Below are positions 24,072 to 33,815 of a stretch of 64,000 nucleotides of DNA, in pieces. The translations under genes and the position numbers were made by a program. Origin of the DNA: Paraburkholderia sp. BCC1885 (GTDB lineage Bacteria; Pseudomonadota; Gammaproteobacteria; Burkholderiales; Burkholderiaceae); contig NZ_CAAJGM010000208.1 of the NCBI RefSeq assembly GCF_900996235.1, positions 372,001 through 436,000 of the forward strand. The letters run 5' to 3'. The notes beneath the pieces are model-generated. The model saw only the letters and a program-made list of their open reading frames with translations. It was not told the origin of the DNA and searched no databases. The stretch's first letter is position 1, and every line of letters begins with the position of its first letter.

Positions 24072-26102
24072 ATGCCTTACCGACTCTTACTCGCCGAACT
24101 CGATCTCGGCTTCACGACCCTGCGCAACCGCGTCGTCATGGGTTCGATGCATACGGGCATGGAAGACCGCTTCTGGAATTATCCGAAGCTCGCCGCCTAT
24201 TTCCGCGAGCGCGCCAAAGGCGGCGCGGGGCTGATCATCACCGGCGGCATCTCGCCGAACCGGCAGGGCTGGTTGCTGCCATTCGGCGGCACGCTGAACT
24301 CAGTATTCGACTTGCACAATCATCGTCGGTTGACCGAAGCAGTTCATGAAGAAGGCGGCAAGATCGCGCTGCAGATCCTGCATGCGGGGCGTTATGGGTA
24401 TCAACCGTTCGTGGTATCGGCGTCGGCCCTGAAGTCTCCGATTTCGAAATTCCGGCCCCGGGCGCTGACGCTCGCCGGCATCGCGAAGACCGTGCGCGAC
24501 TATGCGCGTTGCGCGCGTCTCGCCCAGCGCGCGGGTTACGACGGCGTGGAGATCATGGGCAGCGAGGGCTATCTGCTCAACCAGTTTCTTTGCCCGCGCA
24601 CCAATCAGCGTGACGACCGTTACGGCGGCAGCCTCGAGAACCGTCTGCGGCTCGCGCGCGAGATCGTCGAAAGCGTGCGGGCCGCGTGCGGCGAGCGCTT
24701 CATCGTGGTGTACCGGCTCTCGCTGATCGACCTGGTGGAAGGCGGCAACACGTGGGACGAAACCGTGCAGGTCGCGCAGGCGCTCGAAGCGGCCGGCGTG
24801 ACGATGTTCAACACCGGCATCGGCTGGCACGAAGCGCGGGTGCCGACCATCGTCACCTCGGTGCCGCGCGCCGCCTTCGCGCCGCTCAGCGCGCGCCTGA
24901 AGGCCGCCGTCAAGGTGCCGGTGATCGTCTCGAACCGCATCAACACGCCAGAGGTCGCCGAGGACCTGCTCGCGCAAGGCGCGGGCGACCTCGTGTCGCT
25001 CGCGCGGCCGTTCCTTGCCGATCCGGATTTCGTCGTGAAGGCCGCCGAGGGACGCGCGCACGAAATCAATACCTGTATCGCCTGCAATCAGGCCTGTCTC
25101 GATCACACGTTCCAGAACCGGCGCGCGAGCTGCCTCGTCAATCCGCGCGCGGGACGTGAAACCGAGCTGGTGTATCGACCGCTCGCCAATCGCGAAGCGC
25201 GCCGCGCCATCGCCGTGGTGGGCGCGGGGCCGGCGGGTTTGTCGGCGGCCACGGTGGCGGCCTCGCGGGGTCATCGGGTGACGCTGTTCGATGCGGGCGC
25301 AACCATCGGCGGCCAGTTCAACCTGGCGATGCGGGTGCCCGGCAAGGAGGAGTTCAGCGAAACGATCCGCTATTTTCAGAGCCAGTTGCAGCGGCATGGC
25401 GTCGACGTGCGGCTCGCGACGCGAGTCGATGCCGCGCTGCTCGACGCGGGCGGCTACGACGAGGTGATCCTCGCCACCGGCATCGTGCCGCGCCGGCCGT
25501 CGATTGCCGGCATCGACGGGCCGAATGTGCTGAGCTACGTCGAAGTGTTGCGCGGCGCGCCGGTGGGCCGCAGCGTTGCGGTGATCGGCGCGGGCGGCAT
25601 TGGTTTCGATGTCAGCGAGTTCCTGCTGCATCGTCCCGGCGAGCCGCTGCCGCTGTCACGCGAGGCATGGCTCGACGAGTGGGGTGTCGATCTGGGCGTG
25701 CGGGAACGCGGCGGCCTCAAGCCGGCGGCGCCCCTGCAACCGGTGCGCGACATCTGGCTCTTGCAGCGCAAGGCGGGCAAGCTCGGCGCGGGGCTCGGCA
25801 AGACCTCGGGCTGGGTGCATCGCGCGACGCTGGCGCGCAACGGCGTGCGCATGCTCGACGGCGTGTCGTATCTGGAGATCAGCGCGCGCGGCCTGAAGAT
25901 CGCCCGCGCCGGCGTGGAGCAATGGCTGGAGGTGGAGACCATCGTGATCTGCGCGGGGCAGGATTCGTTGCGCGACCTGCAGCCCGCCGCGCCATCCGCA
26001 GACGGTGCGCGTTATCACGTGATCGGCGGCGCGGCGCTCGCCACCGAACTGGATGCGAAGCGCGCGATCCGCGAAGGCGCGGAACTGGCCGCGCGTCTTT
26101 AG
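24072..26102 (+). CDS. FadH-like 2,4-dienoyl-CoA reductase (FMN/FAD/4Fe-4S)
   Basis: This 676-residue enzyme matches the length and layout of E. coli FadH. An old-yellow-enzyme FMN barrel spans residues 1-330 (NRVVMGSMHTGMED, HAGRYGY, YDGVEIMGSEGYLLNQFL). A 4Fe-4S site follows with Cys335, 338, 342 and 354 (CIACNQACLD, SCLVNPRAG). Then come FAD- and NADPH-binding Rossmann folds (VVGAGPAGLSAA; VIGAGGIGFD). FadH reduces 2,4-dienoyl-CoA during beta-oxidation of unsaturated fatty acids. The ATG before MPYRLLLAEL was chosen since upstream codons lie in non-coding-like sequence. Related OYE-fusion reductases with other substrates cannot be excluded. Confidence 0.85.
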   Translation: MPYRLLLAELDLGFTTLRNRVVMGSMHTGMEDRFWNYPKLAAYFRERAKGGAGLIITGGISPNRQGWLLPFGGTLNSVFDLHNHRRLTEAVHEEGGKIALQILHAGRYGYQPFVVSASALKSPISKFRPRALTLAGIAKTVRDYARCARLAQRAGYDGVEIMGSEGYLLNQFLCPRTNQRDDRYGGSLENRLRLAREIVESVRAACGERFIVVYRLSLIDLVEGGNTWDETVQVAQALEAAGVTMFNTGIGWHEARVPTIVTSVPRAAFAPLSARLKAAVKVPVIVSNRINTPEVAEDLLAQGAGDLVSLARPFLADPDFVVKAAEGRAHEINTCIACNQACLDHTFQNRRASCLVNPRAGRETELVYRPLANREARRAIAVVGAGPAGLSAATVAASRGHRVTLFDAGATIGGQFNLAMRVPGKEEFSETIRYFQSQLQRHGVDVRLATRVDAALLDAGGYDEVILATGIVPRRPSIAGIDGPNVLSYVEVLRGAPVGRSVAVIGAGGIGFDVSEFLLHRPGEPLPLSREAWLDEWGVDLGVRERGGLKPAAPLQPVRDIWLLQRKAGKLGAGLGKTSGWVHRATLARNGVRMLDGVSYLEISARGLKIARAGVEQWLEVETIVICAGQDSLRDLQPAAPSADGARYHVIGGAALATELDAKRAIREGAELAARL

Positions 26103-26120
26103 CGGCGAACGGCGCGGCTC

Positions 26121-27056
26121 TCAGGCGAGGCCGCGCCGCCGATAGTCGAACCAGAACGACAAGCCGACGCTCGCCAGAATCACGACCGTCGCAATCACCG
26201 TCGCGCTCGTCACCGGTTCGCCGAGCAGCAGCGCGCCGAGCGCGACCGCCACCACCGGATTCACGTACATGCAACTGCTGGCGATGATCGGGCTGGTATG
26301 GCGGATCAGATAGCCATACGCGACATACGCGGCCATGGTGCCGACCAGCATCAGATAGAGAAACGCCAGCACCGGCAGGACGTGCATCTCAGCCATGCGC
26401 TCGCCCGAGACCCAGGCGACCACCGTCGAGATGGCGCCGCCCAGACCAATCTGCAACGCGGTGGAAAGAAACAGGTCCGACGGCAGCTTCAGGCGCCCGG
26501 CAAGATGAGCGCCGCCGGCCCAGAACAGCGCGCCGCACAGAATCGCGAGGCTGCCGCCGGCCGAACCGCTCGCCCCGCTGCCGTGGCTCAGAATCACAAT
26601 CCCGACCAGACCAAGGCCCACCGCGAACCATTCGCCACGCCCGATCTTGCGCCCCGCGACCGCCGCGATCACGGTGGCAAATAGCGGCACGGTGGCCACC
26701 ATCACGGCGGCGGTGCCGGTGCCGACGGTGCGCATCCCATAGGCCAGCATGCCGCTCGACAAGCCGACCAGCATCGTGCCGACGAGACCCGCGTTGCGGA
26801 TTTCGGCGGCGCTCGGCCAGACCGGAGCGCGGCGCGCGGCAAATACGAACAGTCCCACGCCGGCAAACAGGTTGCGCAAACCGGACATCAAGAGCGGCGG
26901 GAACGAGCCGAGCGCCACGTGCACGGCCAGATAGGTGGAACCCCACACGAGATAGACGACGCCCAGCGCGAGCGCGATCCGGCCATTGCGCGATTGCGGC
27001 AGGCGCAGAGGAAAGCTGTCGGGAAAGCGACGAGGGAAGCGGAATGGCGATGACAT
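26121..27056 (-). CDS. EamA/DMT-family transporter
   Basis: This 311-residue protein has ten predicted membrane helices in two EamA repeats (VYLVWGSTYLAVHVALG; later FLYLMLVGTMAAYVAYGYLI). The motif SSCMYVNPVVAVALGALLLGEP is typical of the second repeat. A basic, Arg-rich N-terminal extension precedes helix 1. Members export amino acids, nucleosides or other metabolites; YedA-like proteins of this length have no assigned substrate. It converges with the reductase gene, 18 bases apart. Confidence 0.82.
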   Translation of the reverse strand: MSSPFRFPRRFPDSFPLRLPQSRNGRIALALGVVYLVWGSTYLAVHVALGSFPPLLMSGLRNLFAGVGLFVFAARRAPVWPSAAEIRNAGLVGTMLVGLSSGMLAYGMRTVGTGTAAVMVATVPLFATVIAAVAGRKIGRGEWFAVGLGLVGIVILSHGSGASGSAGGSLAILCGALFWAGGAHLAGRLKLPSDLFLSTALQIGLGGAISTVVAWVSGERMAEMHVLPVLAFLYLMLVGTMAAYVAYGYLIRHTSPIIASSCMYVNPVVAVALGALLLGEPVTSATVIATVVILASVGLSFWFDYRRRGLA

Positions 27057-27499
27057 GCGTTCAGGCCGCCCCTGCCGATCGGGGCGCCGCGCCCCCGCTG
27101 CGGACCCTCAGGCCGGAGGGCGGGTGCCGCATCGGGGATGCGGCCTGGCGGGCAAGGCTGAAAGACATGGCGGTAGAACAGGAAGAAAGACGAAGGACGG
27201 CAAATTCAAGGCCATCGGGGCGCCCGGGCCGTCACGCCGATGCAGCACCGCGCAAGCCGGCGCCCATGCCGGTGCGCCGACCGTTCAGCGCACCGCGAGC
27301 ATTATGCAGGAATGCCGCGCGGCGGCCGTGAAAGAATCGTAAATTGTGTATCCGCCTGGCAACCAGACCGGCAATCAGCCCGGCGCCCCGCCCAGCAATC
27401 AGGCCAATGGAAATGATCATCGCCCGCGCCGGCTGCGCCTTGCTCTCATTTTGAGACAGGTTGCCAAGCACCGCGTGGCCGGTGTATCGTGTGCGCTGC
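27057..27499. other. Long leader between EamA gene and TPP riboswitch
   Basis: These 443 bases hold no convincing gene. Open frames exist on both strands, but they have Arg/Ala-rich GC-shadow composition and no ribosome site. The thiC promoter is expected near 27440-27490 (TTGAGACAGG lies on the minus strand, with a short AT-rich stretch close by), but no clear -35/-10 pair was found. Confidence 0.3.
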
Positions 27500-27601
27500 T
27501 AACGCGGGGGTCCTGCGTCGCACGGGGGGTGGAGGTCCGTGCTGCGTGGGTGAGAAATACCCTTTGAACCTGATCTGGATAATGCCAGCGCAGGGAAGCG
27601 T
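27500..27601 (+). ncRNA. TPP riboswitch (THI element)
   Basis: The conserved thi-box core is visible: TGAGAAATACCCTTTGAACCTGATCTGGATAATGCCAGCGCAGGGA, interpreted in parts. TGAGA is the pyrimidine-sensing loop. The region CCTGATCTGG-ATAATGCCAG is the pyrophosphate-sensing helix. The outer stem GGGGGTCCTGCG pairs with CGCAGGGAAGCG. It sits 98 bases before thiC and should reduce its expression when thiamine pyrophosphate is abundant. Confidence 0.93.
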
Positions 27602-27699
27602 ACGGAATTCGCCACGCAGCACCGCCTCATCCTCTAGCGAATTCCGACAACTTCCATCTCGTCTTCCGCTTTAGCTTTTCCCCACATTAGGAGAGAAGC

Positions 27700-29631
27700 A
27701 TGAACGCCAATCCAAAATTCCTTTCCGCCGACGCTCATGTCGATGCGGCCGCCGTCGCCCCGCTGCCGAATTCCCGCAAGATCTACGTCACCGGCTCGCG
27801 CGACGACATCCGCGTGCCGATGCGCGAAATCAGCCAGTCGGATACACCGGACAGCTTCGGCGGCGAAAAGAATCCGCCGGTGTTTGTCTACGATACGTCG
27901 GGTCCGTATTCCGATCCCGACGCCACCATCGACATTCGCGCCGGCCTGCCGGCGTTGCGCCAGGCCTGGATCGAAGAGCGCGGCGACACCGAAGCGCTGA
28001 GCGGCCTGTCGAGCGACTTCAGCCGCGAACGCGCCGCCGACACGGCCACCGCCGATCTGCGCTTCCAGGGTCTGCATCGCACGCCGCGCCGCGCCAAGGC
28101 CGGCGCCAACGTTTCGCAGATGCACTACGCGCGCAAAGGCATCATCACGCCGGAAATGGAGTACATCGCGATCCGCGAAAACCAGCAGCGCGCCGCGTAT
28201 CTGGAATCGCTCAAGACGAGCGGACCGAACGGCGAAAAGCTCGCCGCGATGATGGGCCGTCAGCATCCGGGCCAGGCATTCGGCGCGAGCGCCTTCGGTC
28301 CGAACGGTCTCACCGAAATCACGCCGGAATTCGTGCGCGACGAAGTGGCCCGCGGCCGCGCGATCATCCCGAACAACATCAATCACCCGGAAAGCGAGCC
28401 GATGATCATCGGCCGTAACTTCCTCGTGAAGGTGAATGCGAACATCGGCAACTCGGCGGTGACGTCTTCCATTGGCGAAGAAGTCGACAAGATGACGTGG
28501 GCGATCCGCTGGGGCGGCGACACGGTGATGGATCTCTCCACCGGCAAGCATATCCACGAAACGCGCGAGTGGATCATCCGCAATTCGCCGGTGCCGATCG
28601 GCACGGTGCCGATTTACCAGGCGCTGGAAAAGGTCAACGGCAAGGCCGAAGACCTGACCTGGGAAATTTTCCGCGACACGTTGATCGAGCAGGCCGAACA
28701 AGGCGTCGATTACTTCACGATCCACGCGGGCGTGCGTCTGCAATACGTGCCGCTCACGGCCAAGCGCATGACGGGCATCGTCTCGCGCGGCGGCTCGATC
28801 ATGGCGAAGTGGTGTCTCGCGCATCACAAGGAAAGTTTCCTGTACGAGCACTTCGAGGACATCTGCGAAATCATGAAGGCCTATGACGTGGCCTTCTCGC
28901 TTGGCGACGGCCTGCGTCCCGGCTCGATCTACGACGCCAACGACGAAGCGCAGCTCGGCGAACTGAAGACGCTCGGCGAGCTCACGCAAATCGCGTGGAA
29001 ACACGACGTGCAGACGATGATCGAAGGCCCCGGCCACGTGCCGATGCAACTGATCAAGGAAAACATGGACCTGCAACTGGAATGGTGCGACGAAGCGCCG
29101 TTCTACACGCTCGGACCGTTGACCACCGACATCGCCCCCGGCTACGACCACATCACGTCAGGCATTGGCGCGGCGATGATCGGCTGGTTCGGCACGGCGA
29201 TGCTCTGCTACGTGACGCCGAAGGAACACCTGGGCCTGCCGAACAAGGACGACGTCAAGACCGGCATCATCACCTACAAGCTCGCGGCCCACGCGGCGGA
29301 TCTGGCGAAGGGCCACCCGGGCGCGCAGGTGCGCGACAACGCGCTGTCGAAAGCACGCTTCGAGTTCCGCTGGGAGGACCAGTTCAACCTCGGTCTCGAC
29401 CCGGACAAGGCGCGCGAATTCCACGACGAAACGCTGCCGAAGGACTCGGCCAAGGTCGCGCACTTCTGCTCGATGTGCGGCCCGCACTTCTGTTCGATGA
29501 AGATCACCCAGGACGTGCGCGAGTTCGCCGCCCAGCAAGGCGTCACCGACGACGAAGCCTTGAAGAAAGGCATGGAAGTAAAGTCGATCGAGTTCATGAA
29601 GAAGGGCGCCGAGATCTATCAGCGGCAGTAA
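27700..29631 (+). CDS. thiC: Phosphomethylpyrimidine synthase ThiC
   Basis: This 643-residue radical-SAM enzyme converts aminoimidazole ribotide to HMP phosphate, the pyrimidine half of thiamine. The non-canonical Fe-S motif CSMCGPHFC (Cys590, 593, 598) is at the C-terminus. Long conserved blocks such as MHYARKGIITPEMEY, TIHAGVRL, GDGLRPGSIYDANDEAQ and EGPGHVPM are all intact. The start follows AGGAGAGAAGC. The gene stands alone downstream of a TPP riboswitch, so it is regulated by the end product. Confidence 0.98.
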   Translation: MNANPKFLSADAHVDAAAVAPLPNSRKIYVTGSRDDIRVPMREISQSDTPDSFGGEKNPPVFVYDTSGPYSDPDATIDIRAGLPALRQAWIEERGDTEALSGLSSDFSRERAADTATADLRFQGLHRTPRRAKAGANVSQMHYARKGIITPEMEYIAIRENQQRAAYLESLKTSGPNGEKLAAMMGRQHPGQAFGASAFGPNGLTEITPEFVRDEVARGRAIIPNNINHPESEPMIIGRNFLVKVNANIGNSAVTSSIGEEVDKMTWAIRWGGDTVMDLSTGKHIHETREWIIRNSPVPIGTVPIYQALEKVNGKAEDLTWEIFRDTLIEQAEQGVDYFTIHAGVRLQYVPLTAKRMTGIVSRGGSIMAKWCLAHHKESFLYEHFEDICEIMKAYDVAFSLGDGLRPGSIYDANDEAQLGELKTLGELTQIAWKHDVQTMIEGPGHVPMQLIKENMDLQLEWCDEAPFYTLGPLTTDIAPGYDHITSGIGAAMIGWFGTAMLCYVTPKEHLGLPNKDDVKTGIITYKLAAHAADLAKGHPGAQVRDNALSKARFEFRWEDQFNLGLDPDKAREFHDETLPKDSAKVAHFCSMCGPHFCSMKITQDVREFAAQQGVTDDEALKKGMEVKSIEFMKKGAEIYQRQ

Positions 29632-29841
29632 TCGCCGGGAGGCGGACCGGCAGGCAGACGGCCGGCCTTGCTGAAATACACGGTAACGACTTTGCAACCT
29701 GACCCGCGACGGCTCGGCGTAAGCTAGCAAGATCAGCTGGGAAGATGATGCCGTTTTGCGCATGCCGGGGGCGGTTTCGGGCACCCGGCTTGCGCACCAT
29801 TCACATCAACCGTCGCGGCATCCGGACGTCAGGAGCATGTC

Positions 29842-30393
29842 ATGCGTTTTATTTCGGCTACCAGCCGCCTCGCCGCCGCGGCTGCGGTGCTCGCCCTTGC
29901 AGGCTGCTATTACCCTTACGGCTACTATCCGTATGGCGCGAACGGCTACTACCCCACCGGGCAGGGTCCGGCCACGCAAAACGCGGTGCCGGTCACGGCA
30001 AGCGGCGAACCGGAGCCGGCGTTGAATGACCACAGCCGGATTCCGGCTCCGCCGCCGCCATCGGTGACGGCTTCGGGGTCTTACGTGGTGCCGTCGGCGT
30101 CCGCATCGTATGCGCCCACCCAGCAGAGTTATGCGCCGGCTCCGGCTGCCGCACCGGCTTATTCATCGGCCTATCCGGTCTATCCCGCCACTTATCCGGC
30201 TTACTATCCCGCGTACCCTGCGGCCTATCCGGCCTACTACGGCTACGGTTATGGTTACGGCTATCCCGCTTACTACGGCCCGTCGGTCTCGGTCGGCTTT
30301 GCCGGGTTCTGGGGCGGCGGTTGCTGCTGGGGCGGTGGTTGGCACGGCGGCTGGGGTGGCGGCTGGCATGGCGGCGGCGGTCACTGGCACTGA
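29842..30393 (+). CDS. Tyr/Pro- and Gly/His-rich lipoprotein
   Basis: This 183-residue protein has a signal ending in VLALAGCYY. The mature sequence is low complexity. It holds YPYGYYPYG repeats, a Ser/Ala/Pro linker, many YPAYYPAYP units around residues 115-145, and a C-terminal tail of GGGWHGGW-type repeats rich in Gly, Trp and His (with a Cys pair). The His-rich tail could bind metal; the YP repeats suggest an extended surface segment. AGGAG precedes the ATG. No known family is recognised, although similar YPxY lipoproteins are common in Burkholderia. Confidence 0.7.
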   Translation: MRFISATSRLAAAAAVLALAGCYYPYGYYPYGANGYYPTGQGPATQNAVPVTASGEPEPALNDHSRIPAPPPPSVTASGSYVVPSASASYAPTQQSYAPAPAAAPAYSSAYPVYPATYPAYYPAYPAAYPAYYGYGYGYGYPAYYGPSVSVGFAGFWGGGCCWGGGWHGGWGGGWHGGGGHWH

Positions 30394-30868
30394 GGTTTTC
30401 GCAATTAACTTTTTGCTTTAGTACCCGACGATAGATGGCGGCAGGCGGTCTGCGAGTGATCCAGGCCACCCTCCCGACCGCGACGCCGCACCGCCGGAGC
30501 GCCGCACCACCATGTCGCCGGCGATCTCCACGGTCGCGCCGCCATCGCCTTGCGCTTCTCCCCATTCCTGCATTAACTCCTGCATTAATAGTCGCCCTGA
30601 CTGCCGCGCCATGCGCGCGCCACCTGCGCGTCAGCGGACCGTCACCTGGCCGCCATTTGCGTCGCGGTTTGACCTCACTCCCGTAGTTTCCCGTCTTGAC
30701 TGCGCCAGCGCGGGCTCTATGCTGCAAACGGTATGTGCACTATCTGTTTAAATACGCGATACGGTGCTGTACCCACACGCAGCGACACCGCCATCCGTCC
30801 TGATCATCTGACGCGTCACGCAAAACGCAACCGGTCGCGCCGACACGAACAACAAAGAAGGAGACGTG
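30394..30868. other. Intergenic region before the lactate permease
   Basis: Nothing gene-like was recognised in these 475 bases. There is an imperfect repeat (CCTGCATTAACTCCTGCATTAA, 30568-30589). A TATCTGTTTAAATACG stretch near 30740 may contain the -10 of the permease promoter. Confidence 0.35.
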
Positions 30869-32467
30869 ATGTTTCACCAACTGTTGACCCCCATCGGCAA
30901 TTCGCTATTGCCGTCGTTTCTGGTTGCCGCGCTGCCGATCCTGGTCGTGCTGGTGCTGCTCGGCTGGGCCCGGCGTCCCGCCTGGCAGGCCTCGCTCGCC
31001 GGACTGATCGTCGGGCTGCTGGTGGCGATCTTCGGCTGGCAGTTTCCGGTCGGACTCGCCCTGAACACCGTGGTCGCGGGCGCGGTGTTCGCGCTCTGGC
31101 CGATCATGTGGATCGTGGTCGCCGCGATCCTGCTGTACAACATCGCGCAGCGCTCGGGGCGCTTCGCGGCGTTCCGCATGTGGATGATCGACAATCTGCC
31201 GAACGACCGGCGCATCGTGCTCGTCGTGATCGGCTTTTCGTTCGGCGCACTGCTTGAGGGCATCTCCGGTTTCGGCACGCCGGTCGCCATCACCAGCTCG
31301 CTGCTGATCCTGCTCGGCTTCCCGACGCTCGAAGCCCTCACCTTCACGCTGATCTTCGATACCGCGCCGGTCGCCTTCGGCGCGCTCGGCGTGCCGATCA
31401 CCGTGCTGGCCGCGGTCACGCACCTGCCGGCCGATTCGCTCGCCAAGATGGTCGGCCGCCAGTTGCCGTTCTTCGCCTTCCTGCTGCCGTTCTACGTGAT
31501 CGCCGTGTACGCGGGCTTTCGCAATATGCTGCGCATCTGGCCGGTGCTGTTCGTCGCCGGCGGCAGCTTCGCGGCCACCCAGTTCGTGGCGTCGAACTAC
31601 GTCAACTACAGCCTGACCGACGTGCTCTCGTCGCTGGTCTCGCTGATCGTGACGGTGTCGTTCCTGAAGGTCTGGAAACCGGCGCCGGATCCGAAGTTCG
31701 CGGTCAACATCGACCGCATCGGCGAAGTGCGCGGCAAGATCAGCGGGGCGCAGGGCTGGTATCCGTGGATCATCGTTTCGGCGGTCGTGATCATCTGGAC
31801 CGTCGCCAAGGTATTCACCATCGGCGACGTCAAGGTGCCGTGGCCGGGTCTCGACAAGGCCGTCTACATCACGCTCTACCACACGCCTTACGGCGCCATC
31901 TGGGACTTCCAGCCGCTCGCCACGGGCACGGCCATTCTGGTCGCGGCCATCATCACCGCCTTTCTCGTGCGCATTTCGCTGCGTGAATTCGGCGCGGCCA
32001 TCGTCGATACCTGGGTGCAGACGCGCATCGCCATTCTGACGGTGGCCACCATCGTCGGGCTGGCCTATCTGATGAACTACTCGGGCCTGACCTACACGCT
32101 GGGTCTCGGTGTGGCGTCGGTGGGAGCCTTCTTCCCGCTGGTATCGGCCTTCCTCGGCTGGATCGCGGTGTTCCTGTCCGGCAGCGACACCTCGGGCAAC
32201 GCCCTGTTCGGCAACCTGCAGGTGGTGGCGGCCAATCAGCTGACCCTGAATCCGGTTCTGATGGCGGCGACCAACTCGTCGGGCGGCGTGATGGGCAAGA
32301 TGATCTCGCCGCAGAACATCTCGACGGGCGTCGCCACCACCGAGCTGAAAGGCAAGGAAGGCGTCGTGTTCGCGAAAACCTTCAAGCACTCGCTGGTTCT
32401 GACGATCGTGCTCGGGATTCTCGTATGGCTGCAGCAGAACTTCCTGCAATGGATGATTCCGCACTGA
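30869..32467 (+). CDS. lldP: L-lactate permease family transporter
   Basis: This 532-residue inner-membrane protein has about 13 hydrophobic segments and is collinear with E. coli LldP. The conserved blocks are VIGFSFGALLEGISGFGTPVAI, NTAPVAFGA-type (here DTAPVAFGALGVPI), FLSGSDTSGNALFGNLQ and GKMISPQNI. It takes up lactate, and possibly glycolate, with protons. AAGGAG precedes the GTG-ATG pair; the ATG was used. No lactate dehydrogenase gene is adjacent, so it stands as a separate transport unit. A strong terminator follows. Confidence 0.9.
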   Translation: MFHQLLTPIGNSLLPSFLVAALPILVVLVLLGWARRPAWQASLAGLIVGLLVAIFGWQFPVGLALNTVVAGAVFALWPIMWIVVAAILLYNIAQRSGRFAAFRMWMIDNLPNDRRIVLVVIGFSFGALLEGISGFGTPVAITSSLLILLGFPTLEALTFTLIFDTAPVAFGALGVPITVLAAVTHLPADSLAKMVGRQLPFFAFLLPFYVIAVYAGFRNMLRIWPVLFVAGGSFAATQFVASNYVNYSLTDVLSSLVSLIVTVSFLKVWKPAPDPKFAVNIDRIGEVRGKISGAQGWYPWIIVSAVVIIWTVAKVFTIGDVKVPWPGLDKAVYITLYHTPYGAIWDFQPLATGTAILVAAIITAFLVRISLREFGAAIVDTWVQTRIAILTVATIVGLAYLMNYSGLTYTLGLGVASVGAFFPLVSAFLGWIAVFLSGSDTSGNALFGNLQVVAANQLTLNPVLMAATNSSGGVMGKMISPQNISTGVATTELKGKEGVVFAKTFKHSLVLTIVLGILVWLQQNFLQWMIPH

Positions 32468-32804
32468 CGGGGATCTGAAGCCGACCCGGCGACCGCCTGC
32501 CTGCTTGCTTGCGGTCGTTTAGGTCAAAAAAAGGAGCACGCCTGCGGGCGTGCTTTTTTTCGCCTTCTTGGCTTGCCCGGCCTTTGCCTTATCGGTTGGC
32601 CCGTACCCGCGTCTCTGTCAATTTTTCTCACATAGCCGTGAGAATTGATCGTTTTACGGCAGTCGCCGCGCGCCCTACGCTTGAGCCGGAAGAATCTGCC
32701 CTAGCAAGGCGATCTTGCTGTTTCATTCCATCCTGAAATATTCGCGACATCCCGCTGCTACCATTTCCTGGCGTCTCGACTCAACCGCGCGCGGCGTGCT
32801 CTTC
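32468..32804. other. Intergenic region with terminator
   Basis: Beyond the terminator the region contains TTTTTCTCACATAGCCGTGAGAATTG, with a short inverted repeat TTCTCAC/GTGAGAA (32622-32645), a possible operator or small hairpin. No gene was recognised. Confidence 0.35.
32536..32560 (+). terminator. Rho-independent terminator of the lactate permease gene
   Basis: GCACGCC-TGCG-GGCGTGC is a perfect seven-pair stem followed by eight T residues. A-rich sequence in front makes it potentially bidirectional. Confidence 0.85.
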
Positions 32805-33740
32805 ATGAATTCCAAAAACATCTTTCAGCTTCTCGTGCTTGCCGCCCTATGGGGCGCATCGTTCCTGTTTATCCGCATCGGCGTGACCGACTTCGGAGTC
32901 GCGCCGTTGATGGCGCTGCGCGTCGGCATCGGCGCGCTGTTTCTCGCAATCGTGCTGTTCGCGCGGCGCCCGGTACGCCAATCGCTCGCGATCCTGCGCA
33001 GCCGTGCGCTGCCGCTGCTGGTGGTCGGCATCCTGAACTCGGCGGCGCCGTTCTGCCTGTTTGCCTACGCGGAATTGACGCTGTCGGCGGGGGTCACCTC
33101 GGTGATCAACGCGAGCGCGCCGCTGTGGGGCGCGCTGGTCGCCTACCTGTGGCTCAAGGATCGCCTGAGCGCGCTGCGCAGCGCGGGCCTCGTGATCGGC
33201 TTCCTCGGCGTCTCGCTGCTCGTCTGGGATCAGATCGCCGCGCCCCATGCCGGCAGCGCCACGCCCCTGAGCGCCGCGCTGGCCGCCGTCGCCGCGCTCG
33301 GCGCGACGCTGCTCTACGGCGTGGCCGCCAACTACACGAAGCGGCACCTGACCGGCGTCGATGCGCTTACTGTCGCCACCGGCACCATGCTCGGCGCCAC
33401 GCTCGTCCTGATCGTGCCGGCGGTGATCTACTGGCCCGCCACGCCTATTTCGCTGCATGCGTGGGGCGCGTTGCTCGCGCTGGGCGTCGCCTGCACGGGC
33501 ATCGCCTACATGCTGTACTTCCATCTGATCGCCACCATCGGCCCGGCGCGCGCCATCACGGTGACGTTCGTGATCCCCATCTTCGGCATTTTGTGGGGCG
33601 CGCTGTTCCTCGGCGAAAGCGTCTCGCCGGGCATGCTCGAAGGCTGCGTGGTGATCCTGATCGGCACCGCGCTCGCGGTTGGGGTGGTCAAACGGATTCC
33701 GTGGTCCGGCCCACGGCGGCCGACCCGCGCCGACACCTGA
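32805..33740 (+). CDS. EamA/DMT-family transporter (second)
   Basis: This 311-residue protein has ten membrane helices in two repeats (QLLVLAALWGASFLFIRIG; INASAPLWGALVAYLWLKDRL; VTFVIPIFGILWGALFLGES). The ATG before the first helix was selected; longer frames upstream are not hydrophobic and lack an obvious ribosome site. It is of the RhaT/YdcZ-like DMT exporter class with unknown substrate. It is unrelated in orientation to its neighbours and ends near a long hairpin pointing the other way. Confidence 0.82.
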   Translation: MNSKNIFQLLVLAALWGASFLFIRIGVTDFGVAPLMALRVGIGALFLAIVLFARRPVRQSLAILRSRALPLLVVGILNSAAPFCLFAYAELTLSAGVTSVINASAPLWGALVAYLWLKDRLSALRSAGLVIGFLGVSLLVWDQIAAPHAGSATPLSAALAAVAALGATLLYGVAANYTKRHLTGVDALTVATGTMLGATLVLIVPAVIYWPATPISLHAWGALLALGVACTGIAYMLYFHLIATIGPARAITVTFVIPIFGILWGALFLGESVSPGMLEGCVVILIGTALAVGVVKRIPWSGPRRPTRADT

Positions 33741-33781
33741 AGCGCCGCGCGCCGGATCCTTGCGTTGACGGCCATGCGCCC

Positions 33782-33815
33782 AAAAAAATAGCCCGCGCTC
33801 CATTGGAGCGCGGGC
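33782..33815 (-). terminator. Strong minus-strand terminator hairpin
   Basis: GCCCGCGCTCC-ATT-GGAGCGCGGGC is a perfect eleven-pair stem. Read on the minus strand it is followed by TA and seven T residues, so it ends transcription coming from higher coordinates. On the plus strand there is no T-run. Confidence 0.8.

Noticed and set aside
24300..25631. 443-codon minus-strand frame inside the FadH-like gene
   Set aside because: It is a shadow of the reductase frame without motif or ribosome site.
27232..27471. 79-codon minus-strand frame with a Gly/Ile-rich stretch before the TPP riboswitch
   Set aside because: The hydrophobic stretch is short and broken by Arg, no Shine-Dalgarno is present, and the composition resembles the surrounding non-coding DNA.
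30905..32464. 519-codon minus-strand frame opposite the lactate permease
   Set aside because: The translation is composed of RDDHDRRN-type charged residues typical of an antisense shadow, and the plus strand encodes a clear LldP.
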